Assembly: GCA_902826455.1 (NCBI GenBank)
Contig: CADEEV010000001.1
Span: 58,945 to 122,944 of the forward strand
Reading direction: 5' to 3'
Length of the DNA: 64,000 bases
Origin: an uncultured Acidobacteriota bacterium
GTDB taxonomy: Bacteria; Acidobacteriota; Vicinamibacteria; Fen-336
Below, piece after piece: positions 44,203 to 52,959 of this stretch. The position numbers and the translations under genes are program-made. Each line of letters begins with the position of its first letter. Within the stretch, counting starts at the first letter, position 1. The notes under the pieces were generated by a model. It searched no databases and had not been told where the DNA came from. It saw nothing but the letters and a program-made list of their open reading frames with translations.

Positions 44203-45426
44203 GTGCGGCTCCTCTTCGTCAGCGAGCGCTATCCGCCGTACTACACCGGCGGCTACGAGATCGCCTGCCAGGCCGTGGTCGAGCGCGCCCTGGCTCTCGG
44301 CCACGACGTGCGGGTCGTCACGAGCAACTACGGTCTCGGCGGCCGTTCCGCGCGCGACGGCCTCGTCGCCCGCGTGCTGCATCGCGCCCAGGACTCCGCG
44401 AGCCTCTTCGAGATCGCGCGCTGGGAGATCGAGGACAACCGGATCCTGGCGAGCGCCGTCGCGGAGTACCGCCCCGACGTGGTGTACGTCTGGAGCCTGA
44501 TGCAGCTGTTCGCGTCGCTCCACCGCACCCTCGCGCGCTGCGGCGCGCCCGTCGTCTTCAACATCCAGGACCTGTTCATTCCGCGTCAGCTCGCGGCCGA
44601 CGCCGGGCGCCGCGAGCTCTGGGCGAGGCCGGGCGGCGGTGTCCGCCGCCTGATCAAGCCCGCCGTGCGCGCGGCCCTGCGACTGCGGGACGGGAACTGG
44701 GGTGTGGCGCTCGAGGCTCGCGAGCTGCCTCTCGACCACCTGGTCTTCGTGAGCGAGTTCCAGCGTGCGCAGCACGCCGCGGCCGGGCTGCCGATCCGGG
44801 ACTTCCGCATCATCCGCAACGGCCTCGAGACGCGGCGCTTCGACGTTCCTCGGGCGCCGCGCGAGGGGCCGCTGCGCGCCTTGTTCGTGGGGCGCCTGGT
44901 CGCCGAGAAAGGCGCCCACGTCGCGCTGCGCGCGGTCGAGAGGCTCGTGGCGCGCCGCGTGGACGTCGCGCTGACGATCGCGGGCATCGCCGCCCCGCCT
45001 CTCGAGTACGGCCGCGGCCTCGAAGCGACGGCCGCGGCGTCGAACGGGCGCATCCGCTTCCTGGGCGCCGTTCCCCAGGAGGAGCTTCCCGCGCTCTATG
45101 CGCGCCACGACGTCCTTGTCTTCCCCTCGAGACACCGCGAGGGACTGCCCATGACGGTCCTCGAGGCGCTCGCCGCGCGGGTGCCCGTCGTCGCCACCGC
45201 CACCGGGGGCACGGCGGAGATCCTGAGAGCCGACGTCGGCCTGCAGGTCCCCGAAGAGGACCCCGAGGCCGTCGCCGCGGCGCTGCAGCGTCTCTCGGAC
45301 GAGCCCGGCCTCGCCGAGAGGTTGGGCCGGGAGGGCCGGGCCTGGGTGGACGAGCATTGCAGCCTCGAGCGCGTGGTGCTCGAGACCTTCGAGTACCTGT
45401 CGGGGCTCGCCGGAAGCGCGTGCTAG
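44203..45426 (+). CDS. GT4-family glycosyltransferase
   Basis: 407 residues from GTG. LFVSERYPPYYTGGYEIACQ at the N terminus has the glycine-rich acceptor loop. LFVGRLVAEKGAHVALRAVE near 226-245 starts the donor domain and HREGLPMTVLEALAARVPVVATATGG near 309-334 contains the E-x7-E pair. A canonical retaining GT-B enzyme in the second plus-strand polysaccharide block. Confidence 0.93.
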   Translation: MRLLFVSERYPPYYTGGYEIACQAVVERALALGHDVRVVTSNYGLGGRSARDGLVARVLHRAQDSASLFEIARWEIEDNRILASAVAEYRPDVVYVWSLMQLFASLHRTLARCGAPVVFNIQDLFIPRQLAADAGRRELWARPGGGVRRLIKPAVRAALRLRDGNWGVALEARELPLDHLVFVSEFQRAQHAAAGLPIRDFRIIRNGLETRRFDVPRAPREGPLRALFVGRLVAEKGAHVALRAVERLVARRVDVALTIAGIAAPPLEYGRGLEATAAASNGRIRFLGAVPQEELPALYARHDVLVFPSRHREGLPMTVLEALAARVPVVATATGGTAEILRADVGLQVPEEDPEAVAAALQRLSDEPGLAERLGREGRAWVDEHCSLERVVLETFEYLSGLAGSAC

Positions 45427-45437
45427 CATCGGCCGCC

Positions 45438-46322
45438 GTGACGCTCGACGGCGTTCTGCCCCTGACGCTCAAGGACGCGCCGCGCGCGCGGATACTGGTC
45501 GAATCCTTGCGCGTCTTCTTCCCGGGCCTGCGGACCTTGTGGGTCGTGGTGCCCGACGCGGACGTCGCCGCCGTCGCGGATCTCCTGGGCGGTCCTCCGG
45601 TGCGAGTCGTGGCGGAAAACCGGGTGCTCCCCGAGCTGCCGTTCTACCGCAGGGCGTTCCGGGCGACGATCGCGTTCCGGCGTCGGCCCCAGGGCTGGTA
45701 CCTGCAGCAGCTCGTCAAGATGTCGGGTCCCGATTTCGTCGAGTCGGACTTCTACATGACCTTCGACGCCGACGTGATCTGCACGCGCCCCGTGACCCCC
45801 GGCGATCTCGTCGACGAGGGCCGGGCGGCGTGCCAGATGACGCGCGACGACAACCACGCGCTCTGGTACGCGTGGGCCGAACGCGTGCTGGGAATGAAGC
45901 GCTCCGGCTGGCGCCACGGCGTGACGCCGCTCCTGTACTCGAAAGAGGCCATGCGCGAGCTCCACCGCTATCTCGAGGGCCGGGTGAGCCCCGTCCTGCG
46001 CGGCCTCGGCGGAAATGTGGCGGGCTGGCGCGGGCTGCTGCTCCGCCAGACGCCCTGGGCGGAGCACACGCTCTACCACACGTACCTCGAAGCGAGCGGC
46101 CGCTTCGAGCTCTACCACCGCAGGCTCGAGGGACGCGCCCTCTACGACAAGTCCGTGTGGCAGCAGGGCGAGTTCGAGGCGTGGCGGCCCGAGGAGGCCT
46201 TCGCGCCGGAGGGCCCCTACTTCTGCCTCGTGCAGTCGTGGCTCGGCGTGCCGCCGGCGGCGGTGTGGGAACGCGTGGGACCGTTCCTGGTTCGGGCCGG
46301 GGCTCCGTCGCTCTCATGGTGA
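45438..46322 (+). CDS. GT-A-like protein, possible glycosyltransferase of a DUF family
   Basis: 294 residues from the GTG at 45438; another in-frame GTG at 45420 overlaps the preceding stop and cannot be excluded. The sequence VTLDGVLPLTLKDAPRARI, then LRTLWVVVPD near 36, GWYLQQLVKM near 88 and YMTFDADVICTRPV near 106 look like a nucleotide-sugar-binding GT-A fold with DAD as metal motif. I recall similar proteins under a domain of unknown function (possibly DUF6492) but am not certain. Neighbours are GTs upstream and the Wzc-like kinase downstream. Confidence 0.75.
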   Translation: MTLDGVLPLTLKDAPRARILVESLRVFFPGLRTLWVVVPDADVAAVADLLGGPPVRVVAENRVLPELPFYRRAFRATIAFRRRPQGWYLQQLVKMSGPDFVESDFYMTFDADVICTRPVTPGDLVDEGRAACQMTRDDNHALWYAWAERVLGMKRSGWRHGVTPLLYSKEAMRELHRYLEGRVSPVLRGLGGNVAGWRGLLLRQTPWAEHTLYHTYLEASGRFELYHRRLEGRALYDKSVWQQGEFEAWRPEEAFAPEGPYFCLVQSWLGVPPAAVWERVGPFLVRAGAPSLSW

Positions 46323-46339
46323 CGGCGGTCGATCTGCGC

Positions 46340-46345
46340 TAGAAT
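46340..46345 (+). promoter_or_regulatory. Presumed -10 of the wzc-like gene
   Basis: TAGAAT stands 38 bases before the ATG at 46384. No convincing -35 is visible 17-18 bases upstream. Unlike the TANNNT elements close to start codons, this one would give a leader of about 32 bases. Confidence 0.35.
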
Positions 46346-46383
46346 CAAGGGGTTTCCTTCCTTTTCGAGGATCGACGGAACCG

Positions 46384-48594
46384 ATGAATCAGACCGCGTT
46401 ACTCCAGGAGGCCCGCCGCTACCTGGGAATGCTCCACAAGCGGCGCGGAATCCTCGCCACCCTGGTGGGGACGAGCCTGCTGATCGCGGTGCTCTACAAC
46501 TACACGACCCGACCCGTCTATCAGGCCACGACCCAGATCCTGATCGACCGGGATACGCCCAACCTGCTCCCGACCAAGGAGATCGTGGACATGGGCGAGG
46601 CCGGCGCGGACTACTTCCAGACGCAGTTCGAGCTCCTGCGCGGACGCCGTCTGGCGGAGAAGGTCGTCGAGAAGCTCGCCCTGCAGAAGAACCCCGAGTT
46701 CCAGCAGGGCCCGCTCATGTCGCCCTGGGAGCGCATCCAGCGGCGCTTCTTCGGCAAGCCTCCCGCCTCGACCCTCGACAGCGACGGCATGCCCTTGTCG
46801 CCCGCGATCGCCGCGCTCCGCTCGCGGCTCACGGTGGAGCGCGTGCGCGGCAGCCGGCTCGTGAGCCTGCGCTTCAACGCCTACGACCCGGCCCTCGCGG
46901 CCAACGCCGCCAATACCCTGGCGCAGCTCTACATCGAGCAGACCTACGACTTCCGCTACACGCAGTCCTCCGAAGCGACCGGGTGGCTGGGAGAGCGGCT
47001 CGCGGAGCAGGAGAAGAAGGTCCAGGAATCGGAGCGGGCGCTCCAGGCCTATCGCGAGCGCGAGAAGCTCGTGAACGTCGAGGAGCGCCAGGCCCTGGTC
47101 GACCAGAAGCTCTCGTCCCTGAACGGCGCCGCGATCAGCGCGCGCACCGAACGCATCACGAAGGAGACGCTCTACGGCCAGATGCGGGGCATGAGCTCGA
47201 CGCAGCTCGAGACCTTCCCGCTCATCATGTCGAACGCCCTGATCCAGGCCCTCCGCGCCCGCATCGCGGACCTGCAGGGACAACAGGCCAAGCTCTCGGA
47301 GAGCCTGGGCGACAAGCATCCCGACATGGTACGGCTGCGGACCGAGATCGAAGCCACGGAGTCGAAGCTGCGCTCGGAGATGCAGAACATCATCAAGTCC
47401 GTCGAGAGCGACTACCGCACGGCCGCGCAGCAGGAGGCGAACCTCGCGGCGAACCTCGAGGGGACCAAGCAGGAAGCCCTCGAGCTCAACCGCAAGGCGA
47501 TCGACTACAACGTCCTGAAGCGCGAGGTGGAGGCGAACCAGCAGCTGTACCGCGAGCTGATGAACCGGACCAAGGAGAGCGGCCTCGAGAGCGAGCTGCG
47601 GACCACCAATATCCGCATCGTCGAGAAGGCCGAGATGCCGCGGGCTCCGATCTCCCCGCAGCGCGCGCGCAACTACCAGATGGCCCTCGCGATCGGCCTC
47701 GGCCTCGGCATCGCGTTGTGCATCCTCTTCGAGCACCTCGACAACACCTTCAAGACTCCCGAAGACGTGAAGGAGCACCTCGGGGTGCCGTTCCTCGGCA
47801 TGGTGCCGGACGTGACGGGGCAGCAGCGGCCCGCGGCCCGGGGCGCCAAGCCGGGCGCGCCGCCGCCCAAGAACGCACAGTCGGCGGTCGCCGAAGCGTA
47901 CCGGGTGCTGCGTACGAACCTCATCTTCTCGTCGGCCACGAACACCGGCCAGGCGCTCCTGATCAGCAGCGCGAACCCCGGTGAGGGCAAGACCACGACC
48001 GTCGCGAACCTGGCCGAGTCGCTGGCCCAGAACGGCGCGCGGGTGCTGTGCGTCGACGCCGACCTGCGCCGCCCCACGCTGCATCAGCACTTCGGGGCCC
48101 AGAAGACTCCCGGCCTGTCCGACCTGATCGTCGGGAAGAGCCAGGCGTCCCAGGTGATCCAGTCGACGCGCGTCAAGGGCCTGCAGCTCCTGCCGTGTGG
48201 CTACATTCCCCCGAACCCCACGGAGCTCCTGGGCTCGGCCAACATGCGCGAGGTGGTCCGGGCGCTCCGTGAGCACTACGACTGGGTCCTGATCGATGCG
48301 CCGCCGATCCTGGCGATCGCCGACGCCCCGGTGCTGTGCCCCACGGTCGACGGCCTGGTACTGGTGGTGGGGGCCGAGATGAGCTCGCGACCGGCCGTTC
48401 AGCGGGCCATCGAGCAGATCCGCAGCGTGGGAGCCAAGATCACCGGTGTCGTCCTCAACAAGGTGGATCTCGAGCGGAACTCGTACTACTACGGGCAGTA
48501 CTACGGCGAGTACTACCGGAGTTATTATGCAGAAGGCGGGACGAGCGCGCCGGCGCGTCCCGTGTCGGGACCGCGCCCCCTCCGCCGGTCCTGA
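46384..48594 (+). CDS. Wzc-like polysaccharide co-polymerase and tyrosine autokinase
   Basis: 736 residues. Domain order: a Wzz domain with first membrane segment about 24-42, a long coiled coil about 210-420, second membrane segment about 437-460 preceded by MPRAPISPQ, then a BY-kinase domain. Walker A is SSANPGEGKTT near 529-539, Walker A' VLCVDADLRRP near 555 and Walker B WVLIDAPPI near 635. The C terminus ends in a tyrosine cluster (YYYGQYYGEYYRSYY near 700-714), the usual autophosphorylation site. It controls chain length and export in Wzy-dependent systems. No outer-membrane Wza partner lies in the window. Confidence 0.95.
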   Translation: MNQTALLQEARRYLGMLHKRRGILATLVGTSLLIAVLYNYTTRPVYQATTQILIDRDTPNLLPTKEIVDMGEAGADYFQTQFELLRGRRLAEKVVEKLALQKNPEFQQGPLMSPWERIQRRFFGKPPASTLDSDGMPLSPAIAALRSRLTVERVRGSRLVSLRFNAYDPALAANAANTLAQLYIEQTYDFRYTQSSEATGWLGERLAEQEKKVQESERALQAYREREKLVNVEERQALVDQKLSSLNGAAISARTERITKETLYGQMRGMSSTQLETFPLIMSNALIQALRARIADLQGQQAKLSESLGDKHPDMVRLRTEIEATESKLRSEMQNIIKSVESDYRTAAQQEANLAANLEGTKQEALELNRKAIDYNVLKREVEANQQLYRELMNRTKESGLESELRTTNIRIVEKAEMPRAPISPQRARNYQMALAIGLGLGIALCILFEHLDNTFKTPEDVKEHLGVPFLGMVPDVTGQQRPAARGAKPGAPPPKNAQSAVAEAYRVLRTNLIFSSATNTGQALLISSANPGEGKTTTVANLAESLAQNGARVLCVDADLRRPTLHQHFGAQKTPGLSDLIVGKSQASQVIQSTRVKGLQLLPCGYIPPNPTELLGSANMREVVRALREHYDWVLIDAPPILAIADAPVLCPTVDGLVLVVGAEMSSRPAVQRAIEQIRSVGAKITGVVLNKVDLERNSYYYGQYYGEYYRSYYAEGGTSAPARPVSGPRPLRRS

Positions 48595-48607
48595 AGCGTT
48601 CCGGGGT

Positions 48608-48637
48608 TTGCATTTGCCGTCCCGTAAGCCCTAGAAT
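48608..48637 (+). promoter_or_regulatory. Promoter of the TP-repeat protein gene
   Basis: TTGCAT (48608-48613) and TAGAAT (48632-48637) are separated by 18 bases. Transcription would start about 26 bases before the ATG at 48670, leaving room for the GAGAGGGAT ribosome site at 48655-48663. Confidence 0.55.
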
Positions 48638-48669
48638 TGAAGGCACTATCCGTAGAGAGGGATCTAGGA

Positions 48670-49695
48670 ATGCGCGAGCCCATCAGCGTCGTACTTGCCG
48701 CACTACTGGCCGTGCCTTCGATGGGGCTGCACGCCGCTCCGCTGCTGGGCACGATCCAGGGCAACCTGACGCTCGAAGGCCGGCCGGTTTCCGGGCTCGG
48801 CATCGTCATGGTCGACGTCGAGTCGGGCTCCATGCACCGGGTGACGTCGTCCGCGTCGGGTAGCTTCGAAGCCAAGCTCAATCCGGGGCGCTACATGGTC
48901 ACGACCGAGAACCGGGCGGGACTCGTGGTGGGTCGCGGCCCTGCCCTCGTCCCCGTGATCGCGGGCCAGGTAGCCTCCGCGAACATCGACCTGCTGGCCC
49001 TCGCGGTGCCGCTCGCCCAGGAGCCGCCGGCTCCGGTCGATCCCACCCAGACGCCGACGCCCGGCGCAGGCGCCATCAACTTCACGCCGGAGATCACCTG
49101 CTTCGTGGCCGGCGAGTTCCCGCTGCTGAGCGCGATGATCACGCCTCCCGACAAGGTCGCGCGCGTCCGTGTGTACTTCAAGTCCGCGCTCGGCGACGCC
49201 TACTACTACGTCGAGGCGGGCCCTGGGGAGGCCGCGATGACCGCGGCCAAGCTGCCCCGTCCCAAGGTCGAGGCGAGCCCGATCACCTACTACTGGCAGG
49301 CGACGTTCACGGATTTCGGCGAGGTCACCGGTCACGAGATCGAGGCCATCGTCGTCGACAGCGCCGACCAGTGCGGTGACAAGCCGGTCGCTCCGTTCGG
49401 ACCTCCCGGCCCCGTCCAGGTGTTCTCGGCCGCCACGGGCGCCGCGATCGCCCCGGCCGGATTCGCCGCGGGCGCGCTCGGCGCGGGCGCCATCGCCGCG
49501 ATCATCGCCGGCGCGATCGGCGCGGGCGTTCTCGGCGGCGTGATCATCGGCGGGACCCCGACGCCCACCCCGACCCCGACGCCGACGCCCACCCCGACGC
49601 CGACGCCGACCCCGACGCCGACGCCCACCCCGACGCCCACCCCGACCCCGACGCCGCCGCCGCCGACGATTCCGCCGGCCACGCCTTTCAACTAA
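48670..49695 (+). CDS. Exported protein with carboxypeptidase-regulatory-like domain and (TP)17 tail
   Basis: 341 residues from the ATG at 48670; an in-frame TTG at 48637 overlaps the -10 and is rejected. Signal peptide about 1-23. A beta-sandwich like carboxypeptidase regulatory domains covers about 28-100, then a second beta-rich domain (about 130-230) with Cys145 and Cys236. Residues about 255-293 are a Gly/Ala/Ile-rich hydrophobic stretch that could be a membrane segment. The C terminus is 17 Thr-Pro pairs followed by a proline-rich end. A surface-anchored or glycosylated adhesin-like role is possible; I do not recognise the family as a whole. Confidence 0.85.
   Translation: MREPISVVLAALLAVPSMGLHAAPLLGTIQGNLTLEGRPVSGLGIVMVDVESGSMHRVTSSASGSFEAKLNPGRYMVTTENRAGLVVGRGPALVPVIAGQVASANIDLLALAVPLAQEPPAPVDPTQTPTPGAGAINFTPEITCFVAGEFPLLSAMITPPDKVARVRVYFKSALGDAYYYVEAGPGEAAMTAAKLPRPKVEASPITYYWQATFTDFGEVTGHEIEAIVVDSADQCGDKPVAPFGPPGPVQVFSAATGAAIAPAGFAAGALGAGAIAAIIAGAIGAGVLGGVIIGGTPTPTPTPTPTPTPTPTPTPTPTPTPTPTPTPTPPPPTIPPATPFN
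49555..49656 (+). repeat. 17 tandem 6-bp units encoding (Thr-Pro)17
   Basis: Seventeen imperfect copies of a hexamer of the form ACSCCS (S is C or G) run in frame at the end of the gene at 48670. Third-base changes between copies show it is an old or selected repeat rather than a fresh slip. It is coding, not a CRISPR or intergenic array. Confidence 0.9.
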
Positions 49696-49724
49696 GAAGA
49701 GCGGCCGCTCGAGGAGCGTTCATG

Positions 49725-49762
49725 CGCCTCCTTCCTCCCGCAAGGCAGGAAGGAGGCGTTTT
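49725..49762 (+). terminator. Rho-independent terminator, 3' arm doubles as ribosome site
   Basis: A 12-bp stem (CGCCTCCTTCCT at 49725-49736 with AGGAAGGAGGCG at 49747-49758), a ten-base loop and four T residues follow the TP-repeat gene. The 3' arm contains GGAAGGAGG, an ideal Shine-Dalgarno, nine bases upstream of the TTG start of the next gene. Confidence 0.85.
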
Positions 49763-49765
49763 CAT

Positions 49766-50950
49766 TTGAGTTCGCTCGCCGAGTGGTCGAGACGCCTGGC
49801 GCTGCTGGCCGTGAGCAGCGGCGTGGGCTTCGGGGTCGTTGAAGGCGCCGTGCGCTGGCGCTGGCCCGATCTCCTGCCGCGCTACGGCACGTTCGAGATC
49901 ACCGCGGCGGGCCCGTTCCGGACCTTCCGGCTGGCGCCCGATCCCAGCATCGGCTGGCGGATGCCCTCCAACCGCCGCTTCTTGATCCGCGACGCCGAGT
50001 TCGAGAGCCTGGTCGAGAGCAACGACCAGGGTTTCCGGTCGAGCCGACCCCAGCGCGACGACGCGCCGGACGCGCCGGTCGTTGCGGTGATCGGGGATTC
50101 GGTGACCGAAGCCGTCCAGGTCACCGAGGCCCAGACCTTCGTGAAGGGCCTCGAGGCGCGCCTCGCCGGCCGCTGGGTACGCGCCGACAACTACGGTGTC
50201 TCGAGCTTCGGCTACCCGCACTACCTCGCCGTCTACCGCCACGACGTCGCGCGGCATCGTCCTCGTGTCGTCGTGATCGTGACGTTTCTGGTCAACGATC
50301 TCGCCGACAGTGCGACCGAAACCGCTCGCATCCCGGCGCTCCGGCCCCGCTACGCTCTCGACTCGAGCGGGGCCGTGACGGACCTGCTGCCGTTCCAGGG
50401 GCCGGCTCCGGCGGCGGACAGCGGGGGCCTGCGACGTCTCCTCCGGGACCATTGCGCCACCTATCGTTTGCTGCGCTCGATCGATGCCGGGCAGCTACGG
50501 GCCCCGACGGCCGGACGCTTCGGCGGGCTGGAGGAGCGCTTCGTCTCTCCGTGGTCGCCCGGTCTCGAGCGGGACTGGCGCGGCGCCGCGTGGTGCCTGC
50601 AGACGCTCGTCGGCCTCGCTCGCACCGCGGGCGCGCGCGTCGCGCTCGTTGCCCTTCCTGGAGAGGACACGGGAAGCGACGCGGCCTGGAGGTCGATCGA
50701 GGCTCGGTCCTCCGGTGCACTCGATCGCGAGCTGCTGTCGCGGCGCCTGGCGGAGCTCAGCGCCCAGCTGGGCATCGCCTACCGCGACCTGTCGCCGGAG
50801 TTCCGCGAGTCCTACAGGGCCGGCCGCCGGCTCCACCTCGAAAAGGATGGGCACCTGAACGCGATCGGCCACGAGGTCGTGGCCGCGGCCCTCGCACCCC
50901 TGGTCGAGGCGGAGCTTCGGGAGGCGGCCGGCGGCCCTATCTCCAGGTGA
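49766..50950 (+). CDS. SGNH/GDSL hydrolase-like membrane-anchored protein
   Basis: 394 residues from TTG. A hydrophobic N-terminal segment (about 9-26) is followed by DPSIGWRMPSNRRF near 71, block I VAVIGDSVTEA near 108-118 with the catalytic serine, NYGVSSFGYPHY near 141, VIVTFLVNDL near 172 and the catalytic Asp-x-x-His in LEKDGHLNAIGHEV near 360-373. A deacetylase or acyltransferase acting on surface polysaccharide is likely by family and place. Its last 14 bases overlap the convergent FHA gene. The start is preceded by the terminator of the upstream gene. Confidence 0.83.
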   Translation: MSSLAEWSRRLALLAVSSGVGFGVVEGAVRWRWPDLLPRYGTFEITAAGPFRTFRLAPDPSIGWRMPSNRRFLIRDAEFESLVESNDQGFRSSRPQRDDAPDAPVVAVIGDSVTEAVQVTEAQTFVKGLEARLAGRWVRADNYGVSSFGYPHYLAVYRHDVARHRPRVVVIVTFLVNDLADSATETARIPALRPRYALDSSGAVTDLLPFQGPAPAADSGGLRRLLRDHCATYRLLRSIDAGQLRAPTAGRFGGLEERFVSPWSPGLERDWRGAAWCLQTLVGLARTAGARVALVALPGEDTGSDAAWRSIEARSSGALDRELLSRRLAELSAQLGIAYRDLSPEFRESYRAGRRLHLEKDGHLNAIGHEVVAAALAPLVEAELREAAGGPISR

Positions 50951-52949
50951 GGACGTTGCGCAGCGTGTCGCCGCGCGCCGACTGCACGATCACCTCGACC
51001 GACCAGTTGCTGACGGCGCCCTGCCAGGTGCCGGGAAGCTCGGTCAGGAGCACGCGCTGCTGGGGCTCGAGCTCCTTGACCTTGGCCGGGGCGGCCCCGC
51101 CCGACTTCGCGCCGTTCACCGTGGTCGTGACCGACACCGAGCTCACCTTGAAGCTCTTCTTGCCGTCGTTGGTGAGGTAGACGAGCACGTTGTAGCTGTC
51201 GCCGGGCTTGACGTTGCGGGGGTTCGCCTCGAAGTCGATGCGGCCCGAGTAGTCGAGGCCCTTGGCGACGCTCACGTCCTCGGTGTCGAAGCCCGCCGGG
51301 CTCTTGGCGGTCTTCTCGCTCTTCACCGTGGTCTTGCCCGACGCGAAGCCCTTGCGCAGCGAGAAGGCCGCGTTCTGTGCGGCAGTGCGGCCCTCGGCGG
51401 CGCGCGAGTTCTGGGGATCCAGCTTCAGGACGTCTTCGTACAACCCGGCGGCGCCTTCGAAGTTGCGTGCCGCGGCGGCCGAGTCGGCCTGGCCGAGCAG
51501 CGTGCTCACCTGGGCGGCGGTCTGCTGCGCGCGCACCGCTTCGGCAGAGACCGGCGCGGGCGTGGGCGGCGCGGTCGTCGCGCGCGGCGAAGGTGTCGGG
51601 CGGGCCGCGGGCGTCGGCGTCGCTCCAGGGGCGGGCGTCGGCGGAGGCGACTTGACGATCGTCACGACCTCCTCGACGGGCTCGGGCGCGAGGGTCTCGG
51701 CAGGCGCCGTCGGAGGCGGCGCGGGAGCGAGCGTCGCGGGCACAGTGGTGGGCACGGTCGCCGTCGCCACGGTCGTGGGCGGCGTGCTCGAGGTCGTGCT
51801 GGGGGACTGCAGGAAGCGCCATGCGGCAAAGCCGCCGCCCAGGATCACGAGAGCGCCGACGCCCAGCAGAGCCATCGGGAGGCCCCCGCCTCCTCCGCCG
51901 GCGCTGCGGGCGGGCGCGGGAGGTGCCGGGGCCGGAGGTCGAGGCGCCGGGGCCGCCGGCCTCGCAGGCTTCGGCGCCGGCGCCGCTACGGGCACCGGCG
52001 TCGGTGCAGGAGCGCGCACCGGCACGGGCGTCGGCGGTGGAGGCGGCGCCACCGGTTCCGGCTCGGCCGCAGCCTGGATGACGGTCGGCGGCTCCTGCGT
52101 CTCGTCTTCGAACGAGACGGGCTCGAGCGGCGGGGGCACCGGCAACGGCGGTGCCTCGACCGCGAACTGCATCGGATCCGGCTCCGCGTCGCGGGCCTCC
52201 GCGGCCGGCGGCGGCACGGGAGCGAGGGGCTCGCTCGCCGGCTCGTCCTGGATGTAGAAGGCGTTCGCATCCCCGACCACCGTCGCGTCGGCGTCGGGCT
52301 CCGGCGAGGACGCCATCACCACCGTCGCGTCTCCCGCCTCCTCGACGGAGACGTCCTGGGCGGCCATCACGAGCGTCGCGTCCGCCGGCGAGTCCTCGAT
52401 GGCCTCGAGGTCGTTGGGAAGCTCGGGCTCGGGCGCCGCTGCCGGCGCCGCGTCCTCGACGACTTCGAGAGCCTCGGGCTCGGCGACTACCGGGGCCGCG
52501 CCCATCACGATCGTGGAGTCCGCATCCGGCTCCGGTTCCGGCGACGCCGCGGCCGCGACCGGTGCGACGGACGCCGGCGGTTCCGCCGGGACCGCGGCCG
52601 CCGTCGCGCCGCGCTGCGGGAGGCGGCACTGGATCATCACCGCTTCCTCTTCGCCGGGGGTCCCGAGCCAGAGGATGTCGCCGTTGCGCAGGGGAGCCTG
52701 CCCGCTGACGCGGTCGTCGTTCACGTAGAGGCCGCGCGGCGAATGGGTGTCGTAGACGGTGACCCCCGCCGCGTCCATCCAGATCCGGGCGTGGATCGGG
52801 CTGATTCCGGGCAACGGGATGTGGAACCGGCACGACGGGTCGGCGCCGATCAGGATGTTGTCGACGACCTCCTCGAGCACCAGTTCCTGGCCCGCGAGCG
52901 AACCGGTGAGCACGGATAGACGAGGCAGGTCGGACGCAGAATCCGCCAT
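50937..52949 (-). CDS. FHA-domain membrane protein with DATVV-type repeats, TPR-like and beta-sandwich C terminus
   Basis: 670 residues. An N-terminal FHA domain (about 10-105, with LIGADPSCRF, SPIHARI, YVNDDRVSG and NGDILWLG) binds phosphothreonine. A long acidic/proline-rich linker (110-350) carries four similar motifs, DADSTIVMGA, PADATLVMAA, AGDATVVMAS and DADATVVGDA, at about 145-230. One membrane segment lies near 355-378, a second Pro/Thr-rich linker to about 485, a TPR-like helical unit about 490-545 and a C-terminal beta-rich domain. The N terminus is presumably cytoplasmic and the C terminus outside. It suggests Ser/Thr-kinase-controlled envelope assembly; no kinase gene is in the window. 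Confidence 0.88.
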   Translation of the reverse strand: MADSASDLPRLSVLTGSLAGQELVLEEVVDNILIGADPSCRFHIPLPGISPIHARIWMDAAGVTVYDTHSPRGLYVNDDRVSGQAPLRNGDILWLGTPGEEEAVMIQCRLPQRGATAAAVPAEPPASVAPVAAAASPEPEPDADSTIVMGAAPVVAEPEALEVVEDAAPAAAPEPELPNDLEAIEDSPADATLVMAAQDVSVEEAGDATVVMASSPEPDADATVVGDANAFYIQDEPASEPLAPVPPPAAEARDAEPDPMQFAVEAPPLPVPPPLEPVSFEDETQEPPTVIQAAAEPEPVAPPPPPTPVPVRAPAPTPVPVAAPAPKPARPAAPAPRPPAPAPPAPARSAGGGGGGLPMALLGVGALVILGGGFAAWRFLQSPSTTSSTPPTTVATATVPTTVPATLAPAPPPTAPAETLAPEPVEEVVTIVKSPPPTPAPGATPTPAARPTPSPRATTAPPTPAPVSAEAVRAQQTAAQVSTLLGQADSAAAARNFEGAAGLYEDVLKLDPQNSRAAEGRTAAQNAAFSLRKGFASGKTTVKSEKTAKSPAGFDTEDVSVAKGLDYSGRIDFEANPRNVKPGDSYNVLVYLTNDGKKSFKVSSVSVTTTVNGAKSGGAAPAKVKELEPQQRVLLTELPGTWQGAVSNWSVEVIVQSARGDTLRNVLTWR

Positions 52950-52959
52950 GGTGTTCCTT

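Noticed and set aside
49555..49656. Possible CRISPR or intergenic tandem repeat
   Set aside because: Six-base units lie in frame within a gene and encode Thr-Pro pairs; there are no spacers.
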